From Chaetoceros tenuissimus (taxonomy: Eukaryota > Bacillariophyta > Thalassiosirophyceae > Chaetocerotales > Chaetocerotaceae): a DNA stretch of 64,000 bases. The translations under genes and the position numbers were made by a program. Below, piece after piece: positions 21,642 through 33,376 of the stretch (position 1 is the stretch's first letter; each line of letters begins with the position of its first letter). The stretch lies in assembly GCA_021927905.1 (NCBI GenBank), contig BLLK01000022.1:2604001-2668000 (forward strand), read 5' to 3'. The notes beneath the pieces are model-generated. The model was given only the letters and a program-made list of their open reading frames with translations. It ran no database searches and was not told the origin of the DNA.

Positions 21642-22865
21642 ATGCTAAGATTGAAATATCTTATTCTCTTGGCGCTCGTATGTAATGAGGTGCTTTCTTT
21701 TTCACCAACGATTTTTCCTCGGAGGACAGTAAAATCTTCGCATATACACGCTAGCCTATTGGAAGATGAAGTTTCGAGTAGGAGAGACTGGGTGAAAAAG
21801 AGCGCTGCTTTATCATCTGCAGCAGTCATTTTGCCAGGAAATTGGAATAAAGCAAATGCAGAAGATGCAGTGAAGACGGTGGACAACCTATCGACTCTAA
21901 CTCCAGCCTCACTTTGCGATCCTTCAGTTTCAATCTTTAAAAACCCAGCGAACAATAGAATTGTATATATTTTGGGAACAGCACATATTTCTTCGGCCTC
22001 GGCAAAAGTGGCAGGTGAACTTGTGAGGGATATCAAACCAGGAGCAGTCTTTGTGGAATTGGATGCAAAGAGAGTTGGAAGGGCTATTCCAAAACCCGGT
22101 ACAGATGGTTCAAACTTTACCAATAATGTTAGGAAAACAACCGATGGTGGTGGAGACAACAACTTTTCAGAGCAAAACACTGACGCAGGATCTGGAGGAA
22201 GCCAGTTAATCTCGTCAGCACCCACATTAAGTGATTCTATTCAAACTGACGCTCAACCGATAGCAGCAAGTAACAAACCAAAGAATCCTTTCAATATAAA
22301 AGAAAAAGCTTTGAATAAAGCATCACAACTGGTTGGAAATTCCATCAAGGGGCTTTATTCGAAGCTTGAAAGTGAAGGCTTTTCAGCTGGAGAGGAGTTT
22401 GTAGTTGCAGTAAAGGAGGGATTAAATGTAGGGTCGAAGATTGTTCTTGGCGATCAAGATGTAGAAGTTACACTTAGGCGGCTCACAGAAGCTTTGTCAA
22501 AGACTGATATCAAAAAGTTACTTGCTGCAGATTCAGAGATGGAGGTTCAGATGAAAGGGCTCATGCCAGATACTGCGAAGAATGTAGAAGCAGGTTCTTC
22601 AGAATTCTCAAAGGAAGAATTTTCCTACTTTGTTGAAACACTAAAAGCCAAAGAAAACGTGAAAATGCTCATGGCAAATTTAAAGTCAGTCGCACCAGAG
22701 GTTTACCAAGCAATGGTAGGTGAACGTGATCTTTATATGGCAAACGGATTAGATAGATTGAATCAATTTGATTCCATTGTTGCAGTTTGTGGAATCGCAC
22801 ATGTCGATGGAATTGAAACCATTTTACGAGAGCGTGGGTGGGTAGAAGTAAAGTACACGTGCTAA
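21642..22865 (+). CDS. plastid-targeted TraB/PrgY-type protein
   Basis: Single exon, 407 residues. A signal peptide (MLRLKYLILLALVCNEVLSF) ending at a Ser-Phe site is followed by a basic Ser/Thr stretch, the pattern of proteins imported into secondary plastids. A second signal, SSRRDWVKKSAALSSAAVILPG, contains twin Arg and a hydrophobic core like Tat signals to the thylakoid lumen. The TraB signature then appears: ILGTAHISSASAKVAG, VFVELDAKR, and at the end GERDLYMANGLDRL with VCGIAHVDGIETIL. A polar insert near residues 150-215 separates the halves. TraB/Tiki relatives are metal-dependent proteases or regulators; activity here is unproven. Only 30 bp separate its 3' end from the next gene on the other strand. 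Confidence 0.85.
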   Translation: MLRLKYLILLALVCNEVLSFSPTIFPRRTVKSSHIHASLLEDEVSSRRDWVKKSAALSSAAVILPGNWNKANAEDAVKTVDNLSTLTPASLCDPSVSIFKNPANNRIVYILGTAHISSASAKVAGELVRDIKPGAVFVELDAKRVGRAIPKPGTDGSNFTNNVRKTTDGGGDNNFSEQNTDAGSGGSQLISSAPTLSDSIQTDAQPIAASNKPKNPFNIKEKALNKASQLVGNSIKGLYSKLESEGFSAGEEFVVAVKEGLNVGSKIVLGDQDVEVTLRRLTEALSKTDIKKLLAADSEMEVQMKGLMPDTAKNVEAGSSEFSKEEFSYFVETLKAKENVKMLMANLKSVAPEVYQAMVGERDLYMANGLDRLNQFDSIVAVCGIAHVDGIETILRERGWVEVKYTC

Positions 22866-22895
22866 CCTATTCATATTAATCCAAATAAAATCAAG

Positions 22896-23496
22896 TTACG
22901 AATCCTTCCTTGTTCGTTCATGAATATTATTACTTCCAAGAAAGGAACAAATCATCCCTGACACAAATCCACCCAATACAGAGGTTCCAATTGTCGACAA
23001 AGACATTGTTGATGCGTCACTTTTTGATGAAATGTAATATAACAACCCAGAAAACACAATAGGAGGAACAATCATTAGTCTACCCCCTATTTTTAGCTTG
23101 CCTTTCCCACTAAAGTGTGTAAATCCTTTATCATCTTTTATATATAGAATGGAGGAGAAAACACCTCCCATGAAAACAAATGACATGGTAAGACCAACAT
23201 CTAAAAAATCTTCACCTTTGTACATTAGATAACCGCTCCCAATCTCCCATATACCACAAGATGGCCAAAACCATTTTGGTAGTCGAGGCCAGCACTCAGC
23301 CTTTCAAAGAGACAAATTGAATGTATCTTTTTTGTTAGACGCGTGTCTTCGAAAAAGAAAGTCTATGATGTATTACAGTGTGAAATGCAAGGTACAAATA
23401 TACTTATGGACCTGATGGTAGTGCAACCTTTGATAGTCCACTTAAAGCCAGATTAGCTCCTAATCCTAGTTGCAAGAGATCTAGTGAAATTTTCAT
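22896..23496 (-). CDS. DoxX-like small membrane protein
   Basis: Proposed exons 23496-23428 and 23300-22896, about 157 residues. The ORF alone begins at an internal Met (23225), but an upstream stretch in the same frame (AECWPRLPKWFWPSCGIWEI) follows a good AG acceptor. A short first exon with LDLLQLGLGANLALSGLSK fits phase using a weak donor (AAG-GTTGCA). Four hydrophobic segments are visible (LGLGANLALSG, CGIWEIGSGYLMY, VGLTMSFVFMGGVF, MIVPPIVFSGLLYYI), then VLGGFVSGMICSFLG. The order and the LSGLSK and WEIGSGYLM segments recall DoxX/SURF4-type proteins. The family call is tentative and the first junction uncertain. Confidence 0.5.
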
Positions 23497-24029
23497 TGGT
23501 ACTATTTGAAGATTGTATCAATGATTCTTCTTTGTGTGTATTTTTGTGTTGGCACTTTTGGCAGCAGCAACCAATGACCAATGACCAATGACGCATCTCA
23601 TCATTTTTCCATCAAAATAAAAAGAGTTACAAATGGAAATGGGAAAAGGAGGGTATTTTTATTTTCTAGTTTTGTCATAAAAAGACAAAAAAGTGTTCTC
23701 ATTCTTGTACCACAGAGTGCGTACAGAAAAACTGAAGAACCATTGGAACGAACGAATAATGAGAATACACTACTGCTTAATTTTGAATGAGTATCTTTAC
23801 TGTATTGTATCTTTATTTATTTACCCCTCTCTGGAGACTTTTACAATTAACTCCAGCTCTATAGAGCCTACTGATTTCTCCAGGATACGATTTGTTTCTT
23901 TAGAATTCAGTGTTCTACAACATTATTACCTTGCCAACCGTATCTTTTGATTGGATTCCTTCTTTGAAATCGGAACAGTATATCAGCGAAGCTAGACACT
24001 TTTTGCATACATCATATGCATAAGTAGTT
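23497..24029. other. intergenic region, divergent promoters
   Basis: About 530 bases upstream of both the DoxX-like gene and the ABCA transporter. A short CCAATGACCAATGACCAATGACG triplication of ACCAATG occurs at about 23570-23592. Frames of 69 and 85 codons here look like chance. Confidence 0.4.
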
Positions 24030-27000
24030 ATGGGGTCTTCTTATACTCGCCATGTCGGTGCTTTGCTACGACGTAACTTCCTCTATCGCAAAAGATCTTG
24101 GTTAGCCACCCTGATTCAGTTAGCCCTACCAGCAACGATGATTGGGATTCTCATTGCCATCAAAGACTCATTAAAGGACGATGAATTCTTTAAGCCGACT
24201 CTTGAACCAGCAGTTATTCCAACAGACTCTGTCTCACCATTGACTTTCCACGATTATATTGAAGCAATCAAATTGGAAAGAAGTTGTGTCTTCATGCCAT
24301 TTGATATTAGATCACAGGACTTAGGCTTTACATTTCAGTTACGCTCCATATCTGATCTTGACCCAGGGAATTGGCCTGTGCCATTTCTAACTTGTAACTT
24401 TCGAAATTGCAAAAGTTTCGGACAACCTGCAGATGATTTGTGCGAAGTAAAAGTACTTGCTATTGCACCAACTGACGATGGAGAAAATGAAAGGGTAGAG
24501 GCATTTGAAGAATACATTCGAAACATGTATCCCGATGTAGACAAACTTGATAGAACCTACAGCCTCATAAAGAGATTCGACAACTCCAGTGCATTGGATG
24601 CTTATGTCCGAGATCCAGAATATGGGGATATAGACAAAGATAAACCAAAAATCGCTGTTGCAGTTGTGATTGGAGGAACAGAAAAAGAATATAAATACGC
24701 CATCAGGGTCAATTCAAGTGAGTGACTTTCGCTACACAACGTTTTAATTATTTGATTATTACTCTGTGATCATCTAACCATTATTCCAAAGCAAATGTCA
24801 ACAGTCCAGAATTTGGAGGAAGGTGGGGTGTGCCGACTACTCCGGATACCAGCCGCGTTCTCAGATCTACTGCAAGAAGAGCGAAAGATTCATGCCCTCT
24901 TTTGGGAGGAACCTCGCGTATTACTGACGGGATTCACGAAGAACATTGTATCTATCAATATATTTATAATGGTGCACTGACTATTCAACGTCTGGTCGAT
25001 GACTTTATCTTGGATGACACACAAGGCACAACAATTGCTGAGAACGGTGTATCTTTCGCAGATTTCCCCTCAGAAAGTTACACAACAGACGGATTTTACG
25101 AGCAAATATCTCAATATGTGCCTTTGCTGCTAGTCCTTGGACTTTTGTATCCTGTTAGTGCAGTTTACAAATCGATTGTGCTTGAAAAGGAACGCAAACA
25201 GAAAGAACTTATGAAAATGATGAGCATATCAGAGTCAGCTATTGAGCTCTCCTGGTTTCTCTCCTGGTTTTCAGTCTTTTTCTTTTCAGCTTTGTTTTGC
25301 ACCATTTCGTGTTCTACTCTTTATCCAACTTCGAGTCCTGGTATCCTGTTTATCTTTTGGGAGATCGGTTTTATTGCTATAGTCGTGTTTGCTATGGCAT
25401 TCTCTACTGTTTTCTTCAAAAGTGTGAAAGCTACTTTGTATGGAATCTTGGTATTTTTTGCTGGATACTTCATCACCTTTATTGCTGAATATGATACAGG
25501 TAATGGTGGCACAATACGTTTGCTTTGTCTTCACCCAGTAGCTTGTTTGACGTATGGACTGCAGATTATTGGTTTATATGAAGATGCAAATTTAGGAGTC
25601 ACACGGTCTACCTTTAATGTTACTGATAATCCTTCTGGTTTAACATTTGGTGGCTGCATTGGCAGCTTCTTCTTTGATTCTATCTTCTGGGGGGTGGTAA
25701 TGTGGTATTTGAATAGAACTGTGAAAGGGGACTTTGGTCAGTCACTACCCTGGTATTTTCCATTCCAGCTTTCATACTGGTGTCGAAGTGATGAAAATAC
25801 AACTGATCTTGATCCGAATTGGGAAAACGGCCAAGGTATTCCAATTGAAAAGGTTGGTGCAGCACTCAAGGAGCAGGAAAGGAATGGAAAGGGTGTTCAC
25901 ATTAGAGGGTTGAGAAAAGAATTTGGAGATAAGGCAGCAGTTGATGGCCTAGATTTGTCAATGTACAACGGGCAGATTTTTGCATTACTTGGGCATAATG
26001 GTAAGCCATATCAAGAACATTTTGGAAAACGTATCTTATCTAAGTATCGCTTATCTAAACCCTGATTCGGTATAAACAGGAGCTGGTAAAACAACGACCA
26101 TCAGTATGCTGACAGGAATGCTAACACCAACTGAAGGGAATGCCGTGATTAATGGGAAGAATATCACTTCTCAAATGGAATCAATTCGAGAAGATCTGGG
26201 GATATGTTTGCAGCACGATTGCCTCTTCCCTGAGCTTACCGTACTTGAACATATAAGATTTTTTAGTAGAATTAAAGGATTGTATCAAAAGGAAACATTT
26301 GAAGATGCTGAAAGTTCTGTAGAAACTGCAATTAGAGATGTGGCACTGTTTGAGAAGAGAAATACGTATTCCAAGGATCTTAGTGGTGGTATGAAACGAA
26401 AGCTCAGTCTTGCAATCGCTTTCTGTGGGGGGTCTAAAATTGTATTTCTTGATGAGGTAAGTAGTGGTATGCATACAGGAAATTCTTTTTTTGAATACAT
26501 CTCAAAATTATTCTTATATTTATTACAGCCAACTTCAGGTATGGATACATTTTCTCGCAGATTTATATGGGAAGTCATCAGAGAAAACCGGCAAAATAGG
26601 TGCATTGTCCTCACGACTCACTTCATGGATGAAGCTGATCTCTTAGGTAAGTAAAAACAGAGATTTTAGATGTACGCATGGTGAAATTCACTCATTTTAC
26701 GAAACTGATCTTTTAGGTGATCGAATCGCTATCATGGCAGAAGGTCGACTTCGTTGTCTTGGTAGCTCCCTTTTCTTAAAGAAGACTTATGGAGTTGGAT
26801 ATCACATTACTATTGAAAAGAGTTCAGAAAACCCAGAATTGTCTCGAGGGGCTGCAGAAATTATTGAGTCATCTGTTGAAGCAGCTTCTCTATTATCAAA
26901 CGCAGGAACGGAACTATCGTACCGTTTACCGTTAGATTCTACAGATGCATTCCCACCAATGTTTGATGCTCTTGATATGAAGGTTGACAAAAAGCATATT

Positions 27001-30000
27001 GTCAATTATGGAATAGGTATCACAACATTGGAAGAAGTGTTCTTGTTAATTGCCAGAGGAGAAACCACTGAGCGACACACATTGGCTTCATCTTCGAGAC
27101 TATCAAAGACGGAAAATGCTGCGATTACCTCCAATTCGTACAGATCTCAAGATAATATACCGGCACAGTCAATGTTTTTTTCACACGTCATATCTTTGTT
27201 AAGGAAGAGAGCCTACAACTTCAAAAGGGACAAGAAATCTTGGATATTCTCGACCATAGTTCCAATACTATTTTCTTTGATTGGCTTCTTCATAGTGAAA
27301 TTTGCTGTTCCTGACTTTAATATGAAGAACCTTGATTTAGATCTTTCTTCATTGCTTGGCTCACAACAAGATACTCCATTTCCAATAAATAGTGGAAATA
27401 CATTCTCGTGTCAACCAGCTAAATGTGCTGCCAATCCAGATTTCTATACAAGTAATGTGTTTTGTGGTTTAACAAGCTTCTCGAGTGCTAGTTCTAGGGC
27501 TAATTGTACTTCAACAGCAGTTGAATTGGAGGCCTCTTTGGAGTCATCGAATCTTTCTCCTGTTGATATGGTAGTACAGAATATTCCAGCAGCATCCCAA
27601 CAACTACGACAGAATCCATCAGAATTGAATCTTCAAGAAAATCAATACGGAGCACTATACTACACCCATACCGACTCTTCCGTAATCCAAGAGACTGATG
27701 ATGTTTTTGATGATTTTATTGAGCAAACCTGTGCAAATACTGATGAGGTAGAATTATCATGTGATAGATTTAAAGGTCTTGGTTATGTTGTCAGCACTAA
27801 TTACACAGCTCCACATGCATCCCTTCTATTTCAAGCCCTTGCCGACCAGAGTATTATCAGGCATTCAACCGGCGATTTTGATTACACAATAAAACCTTCA
27901 ATATTCCCTCTCCCACTAACGCATTTCGAGTCAAAACTTCTTGAGAATTCCAGTGCTTTTAGTGCCTGGTTTTTCTTAATACTGAGTTTTCCATTCATAC
28001 TCGGTCAATTTGGAAGTTTTATTGTACAGGAGCGTGAATCGAAAGCCAAACATCTCCAAACAGTTGCAGGTGTGGTAAGTGAGATTGGTCTTAGCTTCCC
28101 TTTTTCGACAAAATCTGTCTAATGTCATACTCGTATTTTCTACCTCCAATGCAGAAACCAGGAGCATATTGGCTATCGACTTACATATGGGACGTTATTA
28201 ATTATCAATTTGCTCTTTGGTCTGTCGTGATAATGTTATATGCATTTGATATAAATGCTTTTACTACGTCCAAAGATGATATCAACAGTGCAACTATTCT
28301 CACCTTGATCTTATACGGACCTGCTTCAGCCGGCTTTACCTACTTGACGACATTTCTTTTCAAGAGTCCTTCTAGCTGTAACACATTCACCATTGTCTTT
28401 AACTTCTTTGTAGGCCTTGCTGGGGCTCTTGTAGTACTTATTCTGAAGAGTATACACTTCATACAGGAATTCAATGATAGCGAAGGAAATCTCATGACTA
28501 TCGCTTTGTGCGTTGAATGGATTTTGAGGTATGTTTACAAAATAAATCTGATGTTTTCTTTGTTGTCTGAAATGTGTTAGTCATATTGAGCGGGGATTCT
28601 GTGGCTATAAGGGACGAGTTTAAATGCTATACTAACACTTCATTTTAATAGGTTTATTCCATCGTTCAATTTTGCAAAGGGCTTGTTGTTTGTTATAAAT
28701 ATCCAAGTCTTCGAAATTTTTCGTGGACGAACTAATGCTTGGGGTTGGAATATCATGGGAGTAGAGATAATATTCTTGGCTTTTCAGTCCTTTTTATACT
28801 TGATTTTGGCAATATACGTTGATATATGGTCAACAAATCCAAGCATAGCCAGAATATGTTCAAGGAAGGTTGTTTCAACAGAAGCATCAGAGTTAAATGA
28901 AGAAAGTATAGATGAAGACGTTCTGGCCGAGACTTTGCGTGTTCAGAATGGAGAGGCAAATGGCGACACCATTGTCATCGATAACATCAAAAAGCAATAT
29001 CCTAATGGGAAAGTTGCTGTCAGAGGCATCAGTCTAGGCATCCCGGGTGGCCAATGTTTTGGTTTATTAGGGTAAGTTGGTTGCTGATTAACATGATTTC
29101 GTTTTTTGTTATTCTAAATATTTTTCTTGTCATTCTAGAATCAATGGTGCTGGTAAGACATCCCTTATGGCTTGTTTGACGGCAGAATTCCCTCCAACTA
29201 GGTGAGTGAGGAAATTAATTTTATCTTTTTCGAAATTATGCAAAGGACCTTCTAAATATCATATTTTCAGTGGAGATGCAACGTTGGCAAGCTTTAGTGT
29301 CACTACTCAGCCAGAAGAAACAAGGAAAAGAATTGGTTACTGTCCGCAATTCGATGCACATTTTCCCAATTTGACTGGGCGGGAACATGTTGAGCTTTAC
29401 GCAACCATCAGAGGGATCCCAAAAGAGCATGTTGCGACAGCTTCTGCTTCAAAGCTTGCGGAGGTAGGACTAAGTGAATCAGACAGCGACAAATTAAGCT
29501 CTTCATATTCAGGAGGTATGAGAAGGAAATTATCAGTAGCAATTGCGACAGTCGGGAATCCAGAAGTAAGTGCTTTTGTGCAATGTTTTGATTCTGACAT
29601 AGTTGTAATTCTTATCCCTTTCGCTTCGACATAGATTTTGTTTTTAGATGAACCATCAACAGGTATGTGACGTAATCAAATGTAATAGAGTAAATTTCGA
29701 TTCAAGCATAATATTGTTCTGATCCAAAATTTTATAACAGGTATGGATCCAGTTTCTCGTCGCGATTTGTGGGAAGTGATTTCCAATATGGTTGTTGGAG
29801 ATGAGCAGACAGATCGGAAAACTAGCGTGATTCTCACAACACACTCAATGGAAGAATGTGAGGCTTTGTGTCCAAGAATATGTATTATGGCTGGAGGTAG
29901 AATGAAATGTTTAGGTTCTGCACAACATTTGAAAAATCGCTTCGGAAAGGGCTATCAGATTGAATTGAAGGTGAAGCAACCTGGACAGAGTGATTCTGAT

Positions 30001-30552
30001 TTGGATAATGCAATATCTTCATTGACTACTTCTCATCCAGACGAGTCATCAAATGCAGATGCCGAAAGTGGAATTCAAAGGGAATTGTTTTTCAATTTGG
30101 ACCAAACATTGATTGCTCTACAGTCGGTATCAAATGACGACTATCTTTCGAGTAAAGTCAATTTGGATGATCCAAGTGGATACTTCGTTTACAAAAATGC
30201 AGCATCTGATGTTGGTATTGAACTTAAAGAACTCGCCGCTTTTTGTGTCATTGAAATGCGACTTAGAGCCGTTGAAACCTTCTTTCAAGAATCTTATCCA
30301 GGGTCAATTCTCCGTGAGGTCCAAGACACAAGACTACGATATGAAGTTTCATCTGAAGGAACAAAGATTTCAAATTTATTCTTGAAGATTGAAGAAAAGA
30401 AAGACGAATTGAATCTCCAAGATTACGGAATCTCGCAAACTACTTTAGAACAAGTATTTAACATGCACGCCGCAGCAGAAGAAGAGCTGAAGCAGGGTGC
30501 AAACTATGAAGTTCCAACTGGAGGAATTTTTGCCTGCCTCTCAGGTAAATAA
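24030..30552 (+). CDS. full-size ABC transporter, subfamily A
   Basis: Eleven exons: 24030-24717, 24792-26000, 26080-26456, 26529-26646, 26717-28074, 28155-28528, 28652-29071, 29139-29201, 29271-29565, 29635-29662 and 29741-30552. They join in phase to about 1,913 residues. Order: helix 1 (LATLIQLALPATMIGILIAI), large outer loop, membrane helices, NBD1 with Walker A GHNGAGKTTT, signature LSGGMKRKLS and Walker B IVFLDEPTSGMD. A second half repeats this with NBD2 GINGAGKTS, YSGGMRRKLS and ILFLDEPSTGMD. ABCA proteins move lipids across membranes. Each outer loop holds several Cys, as in the family. Exon 10 is only 28 bp and encodes most of the second Walker B. Substrate and membrane are unknown. 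The last codons (CTC TCA GGT AAA TAA) could hide a donor site, but I see no following exon. Confidence 0.92.
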
Positions 30553-30697
30553 GCAATTGCTGCGTGGTTAGAGGTTTTGCATGGTGACTATTTTTTTGAA
30601 AAGGTTGTATGGCAACTAAGTAAAGATGTTGAGTTAAATATTAAAGTGAAAATTATTTGAATTAGGTCTAGTAAGTGCCCAATGGATACTTTGTTAT

Positions 30698-33002
30698 TTA
30701 ATCAACTGTGACCGCCTTTGCAAGATTACGTGGGGTATCAGGATTGATATTACGCATCATCGCCAATTCATATGCAATAAGCTGAAGTGGTAATACTGCT
30801 CCGAGTGCTGTCAATGGACCATTTCTTGGAATCACAATTGGATCGTCACATAGACCATCAGCAAGACTTGCGCGATCAGTGATGATGATTACTTCTGCCC
30901 CTCTTGCCTTCACCTCTTCTGCAGCTGTGCGCATATGATGTGCATGCTCGTCATCAAAAATCAAAAGAATGATAGGTGTAGATCCAAACTTTCCGTTTTC
31001 ATCCTCGATCAAGGCAAATGGCCCATGCTTGAGAGCTCCCCCACTATACCCTTCTGCGTGAAGATAACACATTTCCTTGATTTTCAAAGCACCTTCATAT
31101 GCCACTGGTTCACCGTATCCTAGAAAAAGTGGTTAGTGTTGGAGTTACATTTTCATGACTTTTCTTCGTAATTCCTAAACTCACCTTTTCCCAATACGAA
31201 ACAGTGTTCTGTAGAGTTCAGGCGCTCAGCGATTTTTTTACATGCTTCTCTATTTTTCATCGCCATTCCAAATGATATTGGCAATCTTGTCAGTGCATCT
31301 TTCAACATTTTGGATTCATAGCTTGGACGACAACCCTCCCTTTTATCTCTTAATTGACGGAACCAAAGAGCAATCAATGACAAAACAGTTACTTGGGTAG
31401 TAAATGCTTTAGTACTCGCAACAGCATTTTCACGTCCCGCGTGACAATACACACCCAAATTAGTAGTTCTAGCAATCATACTTCCTACAGCATTTACAAC
31501 ACTCATGACGGTGATGTCATTGTGCATTGCAGTCTTTACGACTCTTCCTACGTCCTTAGTTTCACCACTCTGAGAAACAACCAAAACACCTGTATGTTTA
31601 GGATCACCACTCTTTGGGAAATCTTTTGAATCAGTTTCGGCTGCATCAAGTGCAACTACATGCTCAAAAGACTCAAGATTTTTCATCAACTTTTCTGCAT
31701 ACTTTGCAGCATTCAAACTTGTTCCACATGCACTCAAGATCAAGAACTTAATCTGCGAAAGCAATTCAACATTGTTATCCAAACCTCCAAGATAAACCTT
31801 ATCATCTGACATTCTACCTCCGAATCCCAAAGCACGTGCAATAGCTTCTGGTTGCTCTACAAGCTCCTTCAAAGTCCAGTGTGGAAATGGAGCAGGCGAA
31901 AGCTCTACCTTCTGATCAGGAGCCTTTTGCTGACGAGTCAAATCCAAAGTACGTCCATCAGCATGCAAGACTCCAATTTCTCCATCTTTCATTGGGATAA
32001 AGTTTTTGGTGTATCTGTTGAAAGCAGAAGTCTCACTAGCAATAAAGGTTCTATCTTCCGAAATTCCAATGACAAGAGGAGAACCATTACATGCTACAAC
32101 AAGCTGATCTGGCTCATCTTGATCCATGATGCAAAGCCCCCAAGTTCCTTCACATCTCGTCAAAGCCTTTTCAGTAGCATCTACAAGAGATACTTTCTCT
32201 GTAAGCTTGACATGTCCAATGAGTTTAGCAATCACTTCAGTATCAGTCTGAGAAGTGAATTTATGTCCCAGTTCTTTTAGCTCTCTTCTAAGTTCATTAG
32301 CATTATTGATTGTTCCATTGTGCACAAGAGCAATTTTTCCGGTACTATCCGTATGTGGATGCGCATTTTCATCGGTCTTTCCTCCATGAGTAGCCCAACG
32401 AGTATGTGCAATTCCAATATGATGTCCAATAGACTTTGAGGAATGCTTTTCAACCATTTCAACTCCGTCTGCTTTCTCTCCATCACTTGCATATTTGGTA
32501 ATGAACATTCCTTGATCTGGTGATACCGTAGCTATTCCAGCACTATCATAACCTCTGTTTCTCAATACAGTCAGTCCTTCCAATAGAAACGCACTGTTTA
32601 AGAAAAATCAAGTCAATCATGAGCTCACTTTCATATATTTTTGCATAAAGGATAAACATGTAATTAGCATATGAATGGTACATACCGTGCATCGTGATCA
32701 CTTGTCCCAATGACTCCTGCGATTCCACAACATTCAGCTTTTCTATTGTCAATAATTTGACTAGCTACTGTTCCAGCAGCAGTGATTCCAGCAAGGACCT
32801 TCATCCATGCAAGAGGATTCTCTTGATTTGAAGCCCCATTTCCATTTACAACGGTGGTGGCAAGTGCAGCTTGAGCATTCTGAGTTGCGAGTCTTCTGAT
32901 TGGAACATTTGATCGTAGGGTTGACCTTGCTGAGAATCTGGAAGCGGTTGCAGTGGACAGAAAACGTCTCCTTGCATGACCGAGAAGAATTGAGCTCGAC
33001 AT
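30698..33002 (-). CDS. GFAT: glutamine:fructose-6-phosphate aminotransferase with N-terminal presequence
   Basis: Three exons, 33002-32686, 32593-31185 and 31119-30698, joined in phase to about 715 residues. GFAT makes glucosamine-6-phosphate from fructose-6-phosphate and glutamine, the entry to amino-sugar synthesis (in diatoms, chitin and glycans). The glutaminase domain starts CCGIAGVIG at about residue 90, with RNRGYDSAG and RWATHG following. Two sugar-isomerase domains contain [18 protein letters not shown] and [11 protein letters not shown]. The C-terminus ([13 protein letters not shown]) is the family end. Unusually, about 90 residues precede the catalytic Cys: a basic Ser/Arg-rich stretch ([18 protein letters not shown]), then a hydrophobic segment ([17 protein letters not shown]). 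Canonical GFAT starts Met-Cys and needs Cys at the N-terminus, so cleavage must be assumed. Confidence 0.93.
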
Positions 33003-33366
33003 AGTATAAGTTTGAATACCTTCTCTATTAGATAAGCTAACTGGAGTAGTATCACTTGAGAAGAGTAAGATACAATATTGTAATTGTATGAAAATGAAAA
33101 AAGAACAAACTTGAAACTTGGGTACTGTATCTTACCTATTTCTATTCGACCGTTAATTTTTGGTACAGTATTTTGCACGTGTCATTTAGCGTATCAACTT
33201 CACGTATAACTCATTTTTGGAAATGTCATTGTTCATTATCTTTTAATTTTTTAATATTCATATTACATCTATAATTATCACTTTCCAGTATTCCTATCTT
33301 CTATCTTCATTGGATCAAACCAATCGAGACACTGGTGTTATTTGACAGCGTTCCTAACTTCTATCT
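33003..33366. other. intergenic region with a short direct repeat
   Basis: About 360 bases. An imperfect 26-bp direct repeat (33291-33316 and 33351-33376, 24 of 26 identical) overlaps the 3' end of the next gene, as if that end had been partly duplicated. Nothing else seen. Confidence 0.5.
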
Positions 33367-33376
33367 TCATTCGATC
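33291..33376. repeat. imperfect 26-bp direct repeat
   Basis: Copies at 33291-33316 and 33351-33376 begin TTCCTA and end with TTCATT(G/C)GATC. They differ at two positions and are offset by 60 bases. The second copy contains the stop codon of the gene at 33367-35547. Confidence 0.8.

Noticed and set aside
21602-22225. 207-codon minus-strand frame opposite the TraB-like gene
   Set aside because: It lies entirely against a gene with clear family motifs and shows no domain or signal; it is a shadow.
22896-23496. Alternative first donor GTCCAT for the DoxX-like gene
   Set aside because: It leaves the exon in phase 1, and every acceptor that restores phase 1 gives an early stop; the weaker phase-0 donor fits the protein.
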